64,000 bases of DNA from Verrucomicrobiales bacterium. GTDB taxonomy: Bacteria; Verrucomicrobiota; Verrucomicrobiia; Verrucomicrobiales; DEV007. Position numbers and translations under genes: made by a program. The notes beneath the pieces are model-generated. The model ran no database searches, was not told the origin of the DNA, and worked only from the letters and a program-made list of their open reading frames with translations. Within the stretch, counting starts at the first letter, position 1; each line of letters opens with the position of its first letter. The stretch is taken from positions 11,332 through 75,331 of the forward strand of contig DUBC01000013.1 of the NCBI GenBank assembly GCA_012960505.1, written 5' to 3'. Shown one piece after another: positions 1-7,588 of this stretch.

Positions 1-69
1 GAAGAGGAATAGGAAGAGTGCAGGGAAGAGCCTTAGAAGTGGAGCCCTTTTCCTGTGTAGCGTTACCAT
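1..69 (-). CDS. N-terminus of exported protein, probably PSCyt1 cytochrome family (runs off left end)
   Basis: Read leftward from an ATG at 69, the frame gives 23 codons of a signal peptide (MVTLHRKRAPLL, then a Leu/Phe-rich core) and leaves the window. The same leader in the right repeat copy at 4647 continues into a Planctomycete-type cytochrome domain with a CLKCH haem motif. This left copy is therefore probably the start of the full-length PSCyt1-type gene, divergent from the DUF6807 gene. Only the leader is visible, so the identity is inferred from the duplicate. Confidence 0.4.
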   Translation of the reverse strand, partial: MVTLHRKRAPLLRLFPALFLFLF

Positions 70-390
70 CTGAATAGAGTGATTCAATAGTTTATAGAGC
101 ACTCTTAGGCGTACAAGTGTTTAGTGAATAGTGAGGACATTAGAGTAAGCGGAATCAGGTTGCGGGATTTGTGAGGTATCTGATATGATCTTCTGTAATG
201 AAATACATTCTGAATCATTACTGGGCAGTTTTTATTTTTTTGGTAGTGGTTAGTGGTTTTGTTTCCGCGGCTGAGGAGGATCTGAATGCCTCGTCATGCC
301 GCGTTGTTCCTCTCCCGGGTCATCGGACTGCCTTTTTATATCATGGTAAGGAAGTTGCGGTTTGGCATTATGGTCCTGAGTATCCGCGCC
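1..390. repeat. Direct repeat, left copy (partner at 4579-4964)
   Basis: This stretch is nearly identical to 4579-4964. The differences I see are a 4-base indel in the leader (about position 129) and about ten substitutions. The copy holds the start of a leftward gene, a shared divergent promoter region and the first 64 codons of a rightward DUF6807 gene. Identity stops abruptly at 390, after the sequence ccgcgcc. The left boundary is cut by the window end, so the repeat may be longer. Confidence 0.95.
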
Positions 391-391
391 G
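198..391 (+). pseudogene. Truncated copy of DUF6807 (PmoA-like) gene
   Basis: The frame starts with the same signal peptide (MKYILNHYWAVF) and first 64 residues as the intact gene at 4772-5767. It then loses homology at the end of the direct repeat, after the tyrosine-proline pair in GPEYPR. The frame stays open to 536, but residues beyond 65 are only the antisense of the response regulator gene and show no DUF6807 sequence. It lacks the HDHHR segment and everything downstream, so it cannot encode a working protein. It is the broken half of a duplication that left the complete copy 4.4 kb away. Confidence 0.85.
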
Positions 392-425
392 GCAGGAAGT
401 AGCAACCGCTTATGGACATGACCAC

Positions 426-1130
426 TTACTCGAAACGATAACCAACGCCGTGGACCGTACTGATAAGCTTAGGTCTGCCTGGGTCCCGCTCAACACGCCT
501 CCTGAGTTGAGAAATATGCTGGTCGAGGCATCGTGAGTTGGGAATAAAATCAAAATTCCAGCACTCGTCAAAAAAGGTATCGCGGCTTACTACCTTGCCG
601 CGATTACGATAAAGCAGTGAAAGAATCTTTACATCCCGGAGGCTCAGTTCCACTGGCTCATCTCCACGATAAGCACGTAACTCCTCAGGTAATACCTTCA
701 GGTCTCCCATTTCAAATAGCCCGTTATCATCCTCATCGCTACCGGTTCTTGACTTCTTTTTGCGTTCAATAATCAATCTCCGGGTAACGGCCCGGATACG
801 GGCGACTACCTCCTTAAGGCCGAATGGCTTCACGATAAAGTCGTCTGCTCCAAGTTCCAAACCCAGTACTTTGTCTATCTCTTCGGACTTTGCACTGATG
901 AACAGAATGCCGACTTCGGGATCAATACTGCGAATCTCACGACACACGTCATAACCACTGGCACCCGGCATCATCACGTCAAGGCAAACCACATCAGGAT
1001 TGAACTTGGCGAAGAGTTGCAGGGCCTCCACGCCATCAGATGCGGCATAAACTTTATAACCTTCAGCATCGAATATTTCACTCAATCCATCACGTGTGTG
1101 CTGATCATCTTCGGCAATTAATACTCTCAT
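426..1130 (-). CDS. OmpR-family response regulator
   Basis: This is a cytoplasmic two-component response regulator of about 234 residues. The receiver domain covers about residues 1-120, with the acidic cluster EDD near residue 8, phospho-acceptor Asp51 in LDVMMP, the switch Ser in FISAK and the conserved Lys in VKPF. A winged-helix DNA-binding domain follows (about 140-234, ending GVGYRFE as in OmpR/PhoB proteins). I take the ATG at 1130 rather than the TTG one codon upstream. It lies 12 bases after the histidine kinase gene, so the two form one operon. The regulon is unknown; the upstream VWA gene is a plausible functional partner. Confidence 0.93.
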   Translation of the reverse strand: MRVLIAEDDQHTRDGLSEIFDAEGYKVYAASDGVEALQLFAKFNPDVVCLDVMMPGASGYDVCREIRSIDPEVGILFISAKSEEIDKVLGLELGADDFIVKPFGLKEVVARIRAVTRRLIIERKKKSRTGSDEDDNGLFEMGDLKVLPEELRAYRGDEPVELSLRDVKILSLLYRNRGKVVSRDTFFDECWNFDFIPNSRCLDQHISQLRRRVERDPGRPKLISTVHGVGYRFE

Positions 1131-1142
1131 CAATAATCGGGA

Positions 1143-2840
1143 TTACGCATTAGTATCTTCTTCAAAGGCAGTAAAGCTCAGGACAAAACAACATCCTTTA
1201 CCGTCCTTGGAATCTTCAATTCTCAAATCACCACCGTGCTGGCGCGCGAGATCACGTGCAATCGAAAGTCCTATACCGGTTCCTGAAGCCGCTTCAGTCA
1301 ATTTGTCATTGAGTCGGGAAAAAGGCTCAAAGATGTATTCCCTTAACTCCTTTGCCACTCCCTGTCCGCGATCCTCGACACGGATTTCGATGTCCTGCGC
1401 GTAACGTCGACTCGAGACACGGATCAATTTTCCAGAAGACGCGTATTTTTCCGCATTACTGAACAGATTCGCCAGAATCTGCTCAATGGCATCGGCGTCA
1501 AACATGCAGTTACCCGGACAGGACAGATTAATGCTGATTTCCATTACTGCTTTTTTAAAAGCTGGAAGAAAATGCTCAACTGTCGACTTGATCACCTGAT
1601 CAACATCAGCCGCAGTCAATCGAAGCGCTGCATCCCTGTCACGCTTGGCTAAAGTGAGCACATTACCGATCAAGCGACCCAAGCGATTACTCTCCTCAGA
1701 GACAATGCCTAAACATTTTTTCAAGTCCGGGTCAGCATCCTGCCCCGTTTTTTCTTCGGCCAGTTCCGCATACAGGCGAATATTGGTGAGTGGGGTTTTC
1801 AATTCATGTGAAATTTGGTTGACGAAGCTTACCTTCTGCTCCGCTGTCCGCATCTCACGGGCATTCTCGCGGTAGAAATACATCGCCAACCCGAGCAGTG
1901 TTACCCCGGCTGCTGACAGACCACCGAATAACCCGGTAAGCGTCCTGGTATTCAACGGTCCCGAGCCTGGATTATCCTTTGAAAAGTAACGCAATCGCCA
2001 CATCTCCAACGGTGATCCAAGTCCCCTTTCAGTCAGTGGCAACTCTCTCTCGCTCTGCTCGTAGTCTCCCCACTGGAATAGAGGCTTGTTGCGCGCGTCG
2101 GCAAGAACCATCCGTCCAGAACCGACTCCGGTCTCTGTGGGTAATGCGGCAACAATGTCTGAAAGCAAAACCATGCGTTCAATCTCAATGCCTATCACCG
2201 GTCCGCCCGGGAAAGGTTGCCGCCAATAGAGCAAGTTCAATCCGTCTCCCCAAAACCAGGAATGCCAGCCCGAGGCGGGATCTGACAACGGGGCAAGTTC
2301 CTGTGGGGATACCGACTTGATGTTGAGTGCTTGTCCTTTTCCCTTTTGGTATTTTAACTTTTGCACAGGGTCACTCGGTTTTCTCGTCTTGGAATACTGT
2401 GTTGCTTTACCCGGTAATTGACCATTGCTCTCTGCATCCCGTTGTCCAAACCGCGCCCCCGAGTCCCAGATTGACCGGGTGCGTTCGAAGAATTCCCGCT
2501 CCTGCCGAGTGGATTCTTCTGAGTTTAACGGATGCAAAAAAACGCCATCAGTACCGATAACGAAGATTTGTCTGGCCAGACGCTCTCGCCGGATGATTGA
2601 TCGGATGTTTTCCGCCGTCGGGATCCGGATATCCGATGTCGCGTGAAGTTGCCGCTCCAATTCCCCAACTTTCTTGCCAATGATCTGCTCAATGTCTGCC
2701 AATTGCCCATCAAAGACTTGCCGAAACCGTTCTGCCACATGATGGCGCTCGTCCTTGGCTGATTTTACTCCCAGCCACGCCAGTAAACCCAACGGCGTCA
2801 ACACCAGGAGCATGAAGATGATAACGAGGCGGGGTCGCAT
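1143..2840 (-). CDS. Membrane sensor histidine kinase
   Basis: This 565-residue kinase has an N-terminal membrane helix (about residues 5-24), a periplasmic sensor region (about 25-300) that I do not recognise, and a second membrane helix (about 301-323). A HisKA dimerisation domain follows with His345 in the H-box SHELKTPLTN. The HATPase domain shows the N-box (LANLFSNAEKYA), the DRGQGV G1 box, EPFSRL and the GTGIGLSIA G2 box. All catalytic boxes are intact. It is the cognate partner of the response regulator directly downstream and should autophosphorylate and transfer phosphate to its Asp51. The periplasmic region gives no clue to the ligand. Confidence 0.94.
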   Translation of the reverse strand: MRPRLVIIFMLLVLTPLGLLAWLGVKSAKDERHHVAERFRQVFDGQLADIEQIIGKKVGELERQLHATSDIRIPTAENIRSIIRRERLARQIFVIGTDGVFLHPLNSEESTRQEREFFERTRSIWDSGARFGQRDAESNGQLPGKATQYSKTRKPSDPVQKLKYQKGKGQALNIKSVSPQELAPLSDPASGWHSWFWGDGLNLLYWRQPFPGGPVIGIEIERMVLLSDIVAALPTETGVGSGRMVLADARNKPLFQWGDYEQSERELPLTERGLGSPLEMWRLRYFSKDNPGSGPLNTRTLTGLFGGLSAAGVTLLGLAMYFYRENAREMRTAEQKVSFVNQISHELKTPLTNIRLYAELAEEKTGQDADPDLKKCLGIVSEESNRLGRLIGNVLTLAKRDRDAALRLTAADVDQVIKSTVEHFLPAFKKAVMEISINLSCPGNCMFDADAIEQILANLFSNAEKYASSGKLIRVSSRRYAQDIEIRVEDRGQGVAKELREYIFEPFSRLNDKLTEAASGTGIGLSIARDLARQHGGDLRIEDSKDGKGCCFVLSFTAFEEDTNA

Positions 2841-2944
2841 AATGGAGTTCGTTTGTTATTTACTGAAGATTGGTGGATAAACAGTGACGGGGCGAGGGTA
2901 CAATACCCCCTCGTTTTGCCTTTTGCATTGTAAAAAACTTTAAG

Positions 2945-4273
2945 CTAGTAGCCCCGTTGCTTAAGGTTCTTGTATTGCGTATCGCGCATTTTCTTGCGGT
3001 TTAGCAGCCAATTTTTCTTGTCGAGTTGTCCGGCATCGCTTTTATTCTGCGCGCCATAAAGGCTCAGGTCTTTGGATCCCCAGCGGTGGCCTGCAGCCTG
3101 CAACCTGATGCCGTTATCAAGGAGCACCTTACGGGCTTCTTCAATCTTGCCGGCATCACGCAGGGCAAGAGCGCGATTGTTTTCCATTGTTCCCACCTGC
3201 AACATGCAGTTTGCCATCACATCCTTGTTGGTATTCTCCGCGATTTCATTTTCTACATTAGTGAAACGCACTGCAACCGTGCTTGCCAGAACATCGGTGG
3301 TATTTGTCGTCATATTAGCGTAGCTCAACTCAACATTGGCAATTTTTCGTGTGGTTTTCGCATGACCTGCTGGTATCTCCACTTCAAGTATGATGTATTT
3401 CTCCTGACCACTGTAGAGCTGGTTAAGAAGAACAGTAGTGTTTGATCCCGAGATTTCGGCATCACGACCGATGACCCGGACCGGACGAACACCCTTATCG
3501 CATTTAATTTTCACCAGTACTTCCTGGGCAACAACGGAGAGAATCTCCCCGAATTCGGCATCAAAAATACGCACCAAGTCGAGCCCATTTTCAGCGAAGG
3601 CATGGTTGCCGTCACTGCGGTCAGCAAGTTTGAACATTAAGTCCTCGTTGTATCCTGATCCCAGGCCAATTGTGCTCACCGAAATACCTTCCTTAATGAG
3701 TGCCCCCCCGAGTTCACCGAGTGCCCCCGGTGACTTTGGGCCGATGTTGGCCTGTCCGTCAGAAAGCAATAAAACCCGGTTGACGCGTTCCTTGTTAATG
3801 AACTTGCGTATCTCGGCAGCACCCTTGGAAACCCCCGCGAAAAGTGAGGTTGAGCCATTGGCGGCAATACGGTCTATCTGCGCGCAGATGGCATCCTTGT
3901 CCGAGACTTTGGTTGCCGGGACAATGACTCGAACCGTCGAGTCATAAAGGACAACAGAGACGATATCGTTCTCATTAAGTCGGCGTATTGCCATTTTGGC
4001 GGCTTCCCGGGCCTTGATTATTTTATCACCGTCCATCGATCCGGACTTATCCAGTACGATAGCAACATTGACCGGCGCGCGATCTGTACCATTTTTGGTG
4101 AAATCAAAACCGGTAAGCCCCACTTTGATAAACGTGGTGTTTTTCTTTTCCGCCAGGATCAGTGGTTCAGCCATCGCCACTTCAAGCTTGACCTGCTTGG
4201 CTGAAGCGGGAACTGCGATAATAAACCCGGAAGCAAGAAGCACCGGAAGGAGGATTTTTTCAGTCAATTTCAT
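2945..4273 (-). CDS. Exported von Willebrand factor A domain protein
   Basis: This 442-residue protein has a cleavable signal peptide ending near PASAK (residue about 26). A vWA domain begins near residue 67, with the MIDAS motif DKSGSM in VAIVLDKSGSM and a second conserved strand VLLLSDGQANIG. The C-terminal part is a beta-rich region plus a helical tail, as in the YfbK/CaCl-channel-like bacterial VWA proteins. It probably acts in the periplasm as a metal-dependent adhesion or scaffold protein. It lies upstream of and in the same direction as the histidine kinase, about 104 bases away, so it may share its transcript or its signal. The exact role is unknown. Confidence 0.88.
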   Translation of the reverse strand: MKLTEKILLPVLLASGFIIAVPASAKQVKLEVAMAEPLILAEKKNTTFIKVGLTGFDFTKNGTDRAPVNVAIVLDKSGSMDGDKIIKAREAAKMAIRRLNENDIVSVVLYDSTVRVIVPATKVSDKDAICAQIDRIAANGSTSLFAGVSKGAAEIRKFINKERVNRVLLLSDGQANIGPKSPGALGELGGALIKEGISVSTIGLGSGYNEDLMFKLADRSDGNHAFAENGLDLVRIFDAEFGEILSVVAQEVLVKIKCDKGVRPVRVIGRDAEISGSNTTVLLNQLYSGQEKYIILEVEIPAGHAKTTRKIANVELSYANMTTNTTDVLASTVAVRFTNVENEIAENTNKDVMANCMLQVGTMENNRALALRDAGKIEEARKVLLDNGIRLQAAGHRWGSKDLSLYGAQNKSDAGQLDKKNWLLNRKKMRDTQYKNLKQRGY

Positions 4274-4371
4274 AATGTTTAATGTATTTTTGATGGTTTT
4301 TCTTCGGGGTCCAAACAGGAAGCCCGGCTATTTTGCATTCATCAAGATTGCCCATGCATTAAATAAAGTCG

Positions 4372-4647
4372 TCAGGCACAGGTAAGAAGTTTGTAAGATA
4401 ATTGTAAGGCCAATGACTTTCGCAGAGGATAGTGATTGTGCAGGAAGACAGTGTGTGCGCGAGAGATTCCCACTTCGCCCTTCATTTTTTCACCGCCGTG
4501 ACATTTGAGACAGGACCGTTCGAGGACGGGTCGAATGTTTTCCTCGAACTTAATCTTTGCGCTCAATTGATGTGATCCGAAGAGGAATAGGAAGAGTGCA
4601 GGGAAGAGCCTTAGAAGTGGAGCCCTTTTCCTGTGTAGCGTTACCAT
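4372..4647 (-). pseudogene. Truncated PSCyt1-type cytochrome gene
   Basis: The frame has a signal peptide from the ATG at 4647 (MVTLHRKRAPLL). It continues as IKFEENIRPVLERSCLKCHG, the typical start of the Planctomycete cytochrome C domain with one CxxCH haem motif. After about GEKMKGEVGIS the similarity ends, and the frame runs into unrelated sequence and stops at 4372. The expected several hundred residues of DUF1549/DUF1553 type are missing. It is the broken partner of the leader at 1-69, mirroring the truncation of the DUF6807 gene in the left repeat copy. The true breakpoint is probably near 4455-4475. Confidence 0.75.
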
Positions 4648-4964
4648 CTGAATAGAATGATTCAATAGTTTATAGAGCACTCTTAGGCGTACAAGTGTTT
4701 AGTAGTGAGGACATTAGAGTAAGCGGAATCAGGTTGCGGGATTTGTGAGGTATCTGATATAATCTTCTGTAATGAAATACATTCTGAATCATTACTGGGC
4801 AGTCTTTCTCTTTATGGTAGTGGTTAGTGGTTTTGTTTCCGCGGCTGAGGAGGATCTGAATGCCCCGTCATGCCGCGTTGTTCCTCTTCCGGGTCATCGG
4901 ACTGTCTTTTTATATCATGGTAAGGAAGTTGCGGTTTGGCATTATGGTCCTGAGTATCCGCGCC
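4579..4964. repeat. Direct repeat, right copy (partner at 1-390)
   Basis: Same segment as 1-390 with a 4-base deletion relative to it. It spans the truncated PSCyt1 leader, the divergent promoter region and the first 64 codons of the intact DUF6807 gene. The unique DNA between the two copies (391-4578) carries the response regulator, histidine kinase and VWA genes. Confidence 0.95.
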
Positions 4965-5767
4965 CTTTTTTCTATCCTCTGCAAAGTGTTAAGGGGACCC
5001 GTCTCACGCGGATGGGGCATCCGGGAGCGCCCGATCATGATCATCATCGTTCGGTCTGGTTTGCACATCACAAAGTAGGAGGCGTTGATTTTTGGAGCGA
5101 TCTTGGAACGGGCAAGGTGAAGCAGAAGCAGTGGTTAGCCTATGAAGACGGTGAGGACGAGGCCGTGATGGCGGTTCTACTCGGTTGGTTCAATGAGCAG
5201 GATCAATTAATGATGGAGCAAGAGGTCGTGGCGGCATGGCGCCCGGGCAATGGGTTGGGGTATGAATTGGAATTACAATTGACCTTCCGTCCAATGGCTG
5301 AGCGACTCGAGCTGGAGAAAACAAACTTCGGTTTTCTTGCGGTACGTATGGCGAAGTATCTTTCGGGACACTTTGGAACTGGTGACCTGAGTGACAGTGA
5401 GCGGAGAAAAGGCGAGAAGGCAATCTTTTCAAAATCAGCAAGATGGGTGGATTATTCTGGGCCGACGGCTGCAGTGCCTGAAGGTCGGGAAGGAATTGCC
5501 TACTTCGATCATTCCGACAATCTACGATATCCCTCACATTGGCATGTCCGTGAAGACGGGTGGATGGGATCAGGGTTTTGCTTAAAAAAAGCTTATACGC
5601 TCGAGCGAGGATCACCTCTTGTCTTACGTTACTTGTTACTGGCTCATTCAGGAAACGCGGGACATCCTCAACTGGAATCGGCGGCAAAAGAATTTATTAA
5701 TCGGCCGGGATTTTCCGTGAGTAAATCGGATCGGCCTCACCGTCAATTTGAAGTTCGGCGTAAGTAA
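4772..5767 (+). CDS. Exported DUF6807 / PmoA-like protein
   Basis: This 331-residue protein has a signal peptide (about 1-24) followed by one domain of the DUF6807 family, historically labelled methane oxygenase PmoA although it is unrelated to methane monooxygenase. Family hallmarks visible are RPFFYPL, the GHPGAPDHDHHRS segment rich in His and Asp (a likely metal or substrate site), VWFAHHKV, and a C-terminal region with FDHSDNLRYPSHWHVR. The fold is expected to be a secreted beta-sandwich, often found near sugar or glycoside catabolism genes in PVC bacteria. The enzymatic reaction is not established. The gene is the intact copy of the one truncated at 198-391. Confidence 0.85.
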   Translation: MKYILNHYWAVFLFMVVVSGFVSAAEEDLNAPSCRVVPLPGHRTVFLYHGKEVAVWHYGPEYPRPFFYPLQSVKGTRLTRMGHPGAPDHDHHRSVWFAHHKVGGVDFWSDLGTGKVKQKQWLAYEDGEDEAVMAVLLGWFNEQDQLMMEQEVVAAWRPGNGLGYELELQLTFRPMAERLELEKTNFGFLAVRMAKYLSGHFGTGDLSDSERRKGEKAIFSKSARWVDYSGPTAAVPEGREGIAYFDHSDNLRYPSHWHVREDGWMGSGFCLKKAYTLERGSPLVLRYLLLAHSGNAGHPQLESAAKEFINRPGFSVSKSDRPHRQFEVRRK

Positions 5768-5818
5768 ATCCTGATCCCGGACCATTGAAAATCAGAAAAG
5801 GTAAAAACTGGTAAAGAA

Positions 5819-7174
5819 CTAGTTGATGTTCTCATGTAATTTCACTTCTGCTTCAGGAGAAATATTAATTTTACCGGAGAGGTTATTTGAAGCGACACCG
5901 TTCCTCTTCCCTTTACCTGTAAAATTTAAAACCCCTCTGGACCTTTGAACTTTCCTGCTATCAGTGATGATGCATCCGGTGACCATCACGTCACTGCAGT
6001 TTCCGGCATCGATCCCGTAAGGTACACCATCAGTAATAACGCAGCCGCTAATTGCGATCCTGCGACAGTCTTCCAGTTCAAGTAATGACGCGCCACTGAC
6101 TTGCCCTTTTTCAGATTCATCATGGAAAGTGCATCCGGAAACGGCGCAGTCTTCGCTGCTGACGAGGCGCACTCCGGTCCCCATGGAAGGTGTGTGCCTG
6201 CGGAAATGATTTGAACCGACCGTGACCAGGCGTGAATTTTCAATCAACAGGTTACGATTCGTACATGAATAGATGGTGTTCCCACTGACCGTCACTCCAT
6301 AGACTCCACTCAGGTGCACGTTATTCTCCTGTGAACCGATAACGTTTCCGGAAATAGTAATGAGTCCTGGAGGGCGGCTCGAATCTCCTTTCTCGAGGAT
6401 CCGGATGTTCGAACCTCCCGGAGAACTGGTAGCCTGGATTGTGTTTGACGTGATCGTTACCTCGTTAACGCTTGATTTTGGAGCGGTGGTATCGATCCAG
6501 ATTTCCGCTGCCGGCTCGGAACGAAGTTTTCCGTGAGATTTTGCATTATTATACTCAATATCATTGCCGGTAATTTGAAGGTTACGGACTTCGGATCCTT
6601 CGATGCGGATGCCGCCCAGGCGATTGTAGCTGATGTGTGAATTTGAGACGTTGATCTGATGCAGATTGACCTGGTCCAGATACAGGCCGACGCCGGTATT
6701 ATGATAGAGGTGGCAATGTGATATGACCACATTTCTGTTCCGGTTAACTAGGTGGATACCGTGCCGCATGCGGCGAACCATGACACCCTCAAAAACAGAT
6801 TGCATCGTTCCCAAGAGTTCAAACCCGTCAGCTTTGGGATTCTTTCCCTCTAGGCTAATGTTCTGAACCGTTGGCATGCGTTCCTGATTCCAGACCCCCG
6901 GCTTCACGCTGCCGGGGTCGCCCGTGCCTTGATGTGCGCCGGTTAACCGGAACGCTGGCCCTTCTCCGGCCATCATTACCGTCGAAGTTCCGGACTCGCC
7001 GCTAATCGCGACTGGTCCCTTAGCATTGAGAGGGATATTGATGGTACCTGATATGAGGTATGTGCCGGCGGGGAAAAATAGCACGCCGTCGCCTTTGTCA
7101 ACCGCGTGACGAATGGCCTCGGTATCATCTGTGATTCCATCACCGTTAGCGCCAAATTGTCGGACATCACTCAT
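5819..7174 (-). CDS. Pectate-lyase-superfamily right-handed beta-helix protein
   Basis: The N-terminus VRQFGANGDGITDDTEAI is the hallmark of the Pectate_lyase_3 family (compare GDGVTDDT in pectin and phage depolymerases). It is followed by many short parallel beta-helix coils with repeats such as ISGNVI, VSGNTIY and ITGNDI. Length is about 451 residues from the ATG at 7174; another in-frame ATG lies at 7192, but homologous starts favour the inner one. No signal peptide is visible, which is unusual for a polysaccharide-degrading enzyme and resembles phage or surface depolymerase modules. I cannot assign catalytic residues or a substrate. The gene is convergent with the DUF6807 gene. Confidence 0.85.
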   Translation of the reverse strand: MSDVRQFGANGDGITDDTEAIRHAVDKGDGVLFFPAGTYLISGTINIPLNAKGPVAISGESGTSTVMMAGEGPAFRLTGAHQGTGDPGSVKPGVWNQERMPTVQNISLEGKNPKADGFELLGTMQSVFEGVMVRRMRHGIHLVNRNRNVVISHCHLYHNTGVGLYLDQVNLHQINVSNSHISYNRLGGIRIEGSEVRNLQITGNDIEYNNAKSHGKLRSEPAAEIWIDTTAPKSSVNEVTITSNTIQATSSPGGSNIRILEKGDSSRPPGLITISGNVIGSQENNVHLSGVYGVTVSGNTIYSCTNRNLLIENSRLVTVGSNHFRRHTPSMGTGVRLVSSEDCAVSGCTFHDESEKGQVSGASLLELEDCRRIAISGCVITDGVPYGIDAGNCSDVMVTGCIITDSRKVQRSRGVLNFTGKGKRNGVASNNLSGKINISPEAEVKLHENIN

Positions 7175-7264
7175 GGTAATTAGTATGAACACTTTTATTT
7201 CCGTGGGGAACTCTAAAAGATGCGTATTAAAGACTAAGTCATTGGTATTTAGTGAGGGAGTTCT

Positions 7265-7292
7265 GTTGGTTCGAATTCAACCGCAGGAGCTA
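7265..7292 (+). other. tRNA-like 3-prime fragment (T-arm plus acceptor strand)
   Basis: Bases 7265-7281 form a T-arm: stem GTTGG, loop TTCGAAT of the canonical 7 bases, stem TCAAC with one G-T pair. It is followed by a 7-base would-be acceptor strand CGCAGGA, a discriminator G and CTA. No matching 5-prime acceptor strand (TCCTGCG) or anticodon arm was found upstream, so it is not a complete tRNA. Such 3-prime ends are often left as attachment sites after integration. Chance occurrence cannot be excluded. Confidence 0.3.
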
Positions 7293-7303
7293 TAATTCTC
7301 AAT

Positions 7304-7327
7304 GGCTTAGGGAGCAATCCCTAAGCC
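7304..7327 (+). other. Perfect 10-bp hairpin with GCAA tetraloop
   Basis: The arms GGCTTAGGGA (7304-7313) and TCCCTAAGCC (7318-7327) pair perfectly around the GNRA-type tetraloop GCAA. No long T-run follows on either strand, so an intrinsic terminator is only a weak reading. It lies 12 bases after the tRNA-like fragment and about 260 bases before the HzsA-like gene. Confidence 0.6.
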
Positions 7328-7588
7328 GTTTGGCTTTAGTGACAACAGTGAGTGCCAACAGTTGCCTCGAAATGAGCCCTAATTCCGGTATCCGGCAGTT
7401 TGCTACAGGGTGCAGGGTTCAGAGATGGTATTGATTAACTTTTTTGCTCAGTTTTTATCTGCGGGGCATTTCCGGCCAAACCGGTACGGTTCATATTTAT
7501 TTGATCAAACTCATACAATCGTGCTAAAAACCTAACAGTACTGATCCCATTTATCGGGCTCAGGAGAGAAACCTTCATCAAGAGTTAC

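Larger units (their letters stand above)
7193..7588. other. Intergenic region, 396 bases
   Basis: No gene is supported here. It separates the divergent beta-helix and HzsA-like genes and must contain both promoters. Two structures stand out and are listed separately: a tRNA-like 3-prime fragment at 7265-7292 and a perfect hairpin at 7304-7327. Confidence 0.7.

Noticed and set aside
392-536. The open frame continuing the truncated DUF6807 copy to 536
   Set aside because: It is the antisense of the response regulator gene and has no similarity to the intact DUF6807 protein; the open frame is a by-product.
2893-2917. Hairpin CGAGGG/CCCTCG followed by TTTT as a terminator between the VWA and kinase genes
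   Set aside because: The T-run is on the plus strand, while both neighbouring genes are on the minus strand; the stem is only six pairs.
4772-5767. Methane oxidation, from the PmoA label of this family
   Set aside because: The DUF6807 family is a soluble exported protein unrelated to membrane methane monooxygenase; the label is historical.
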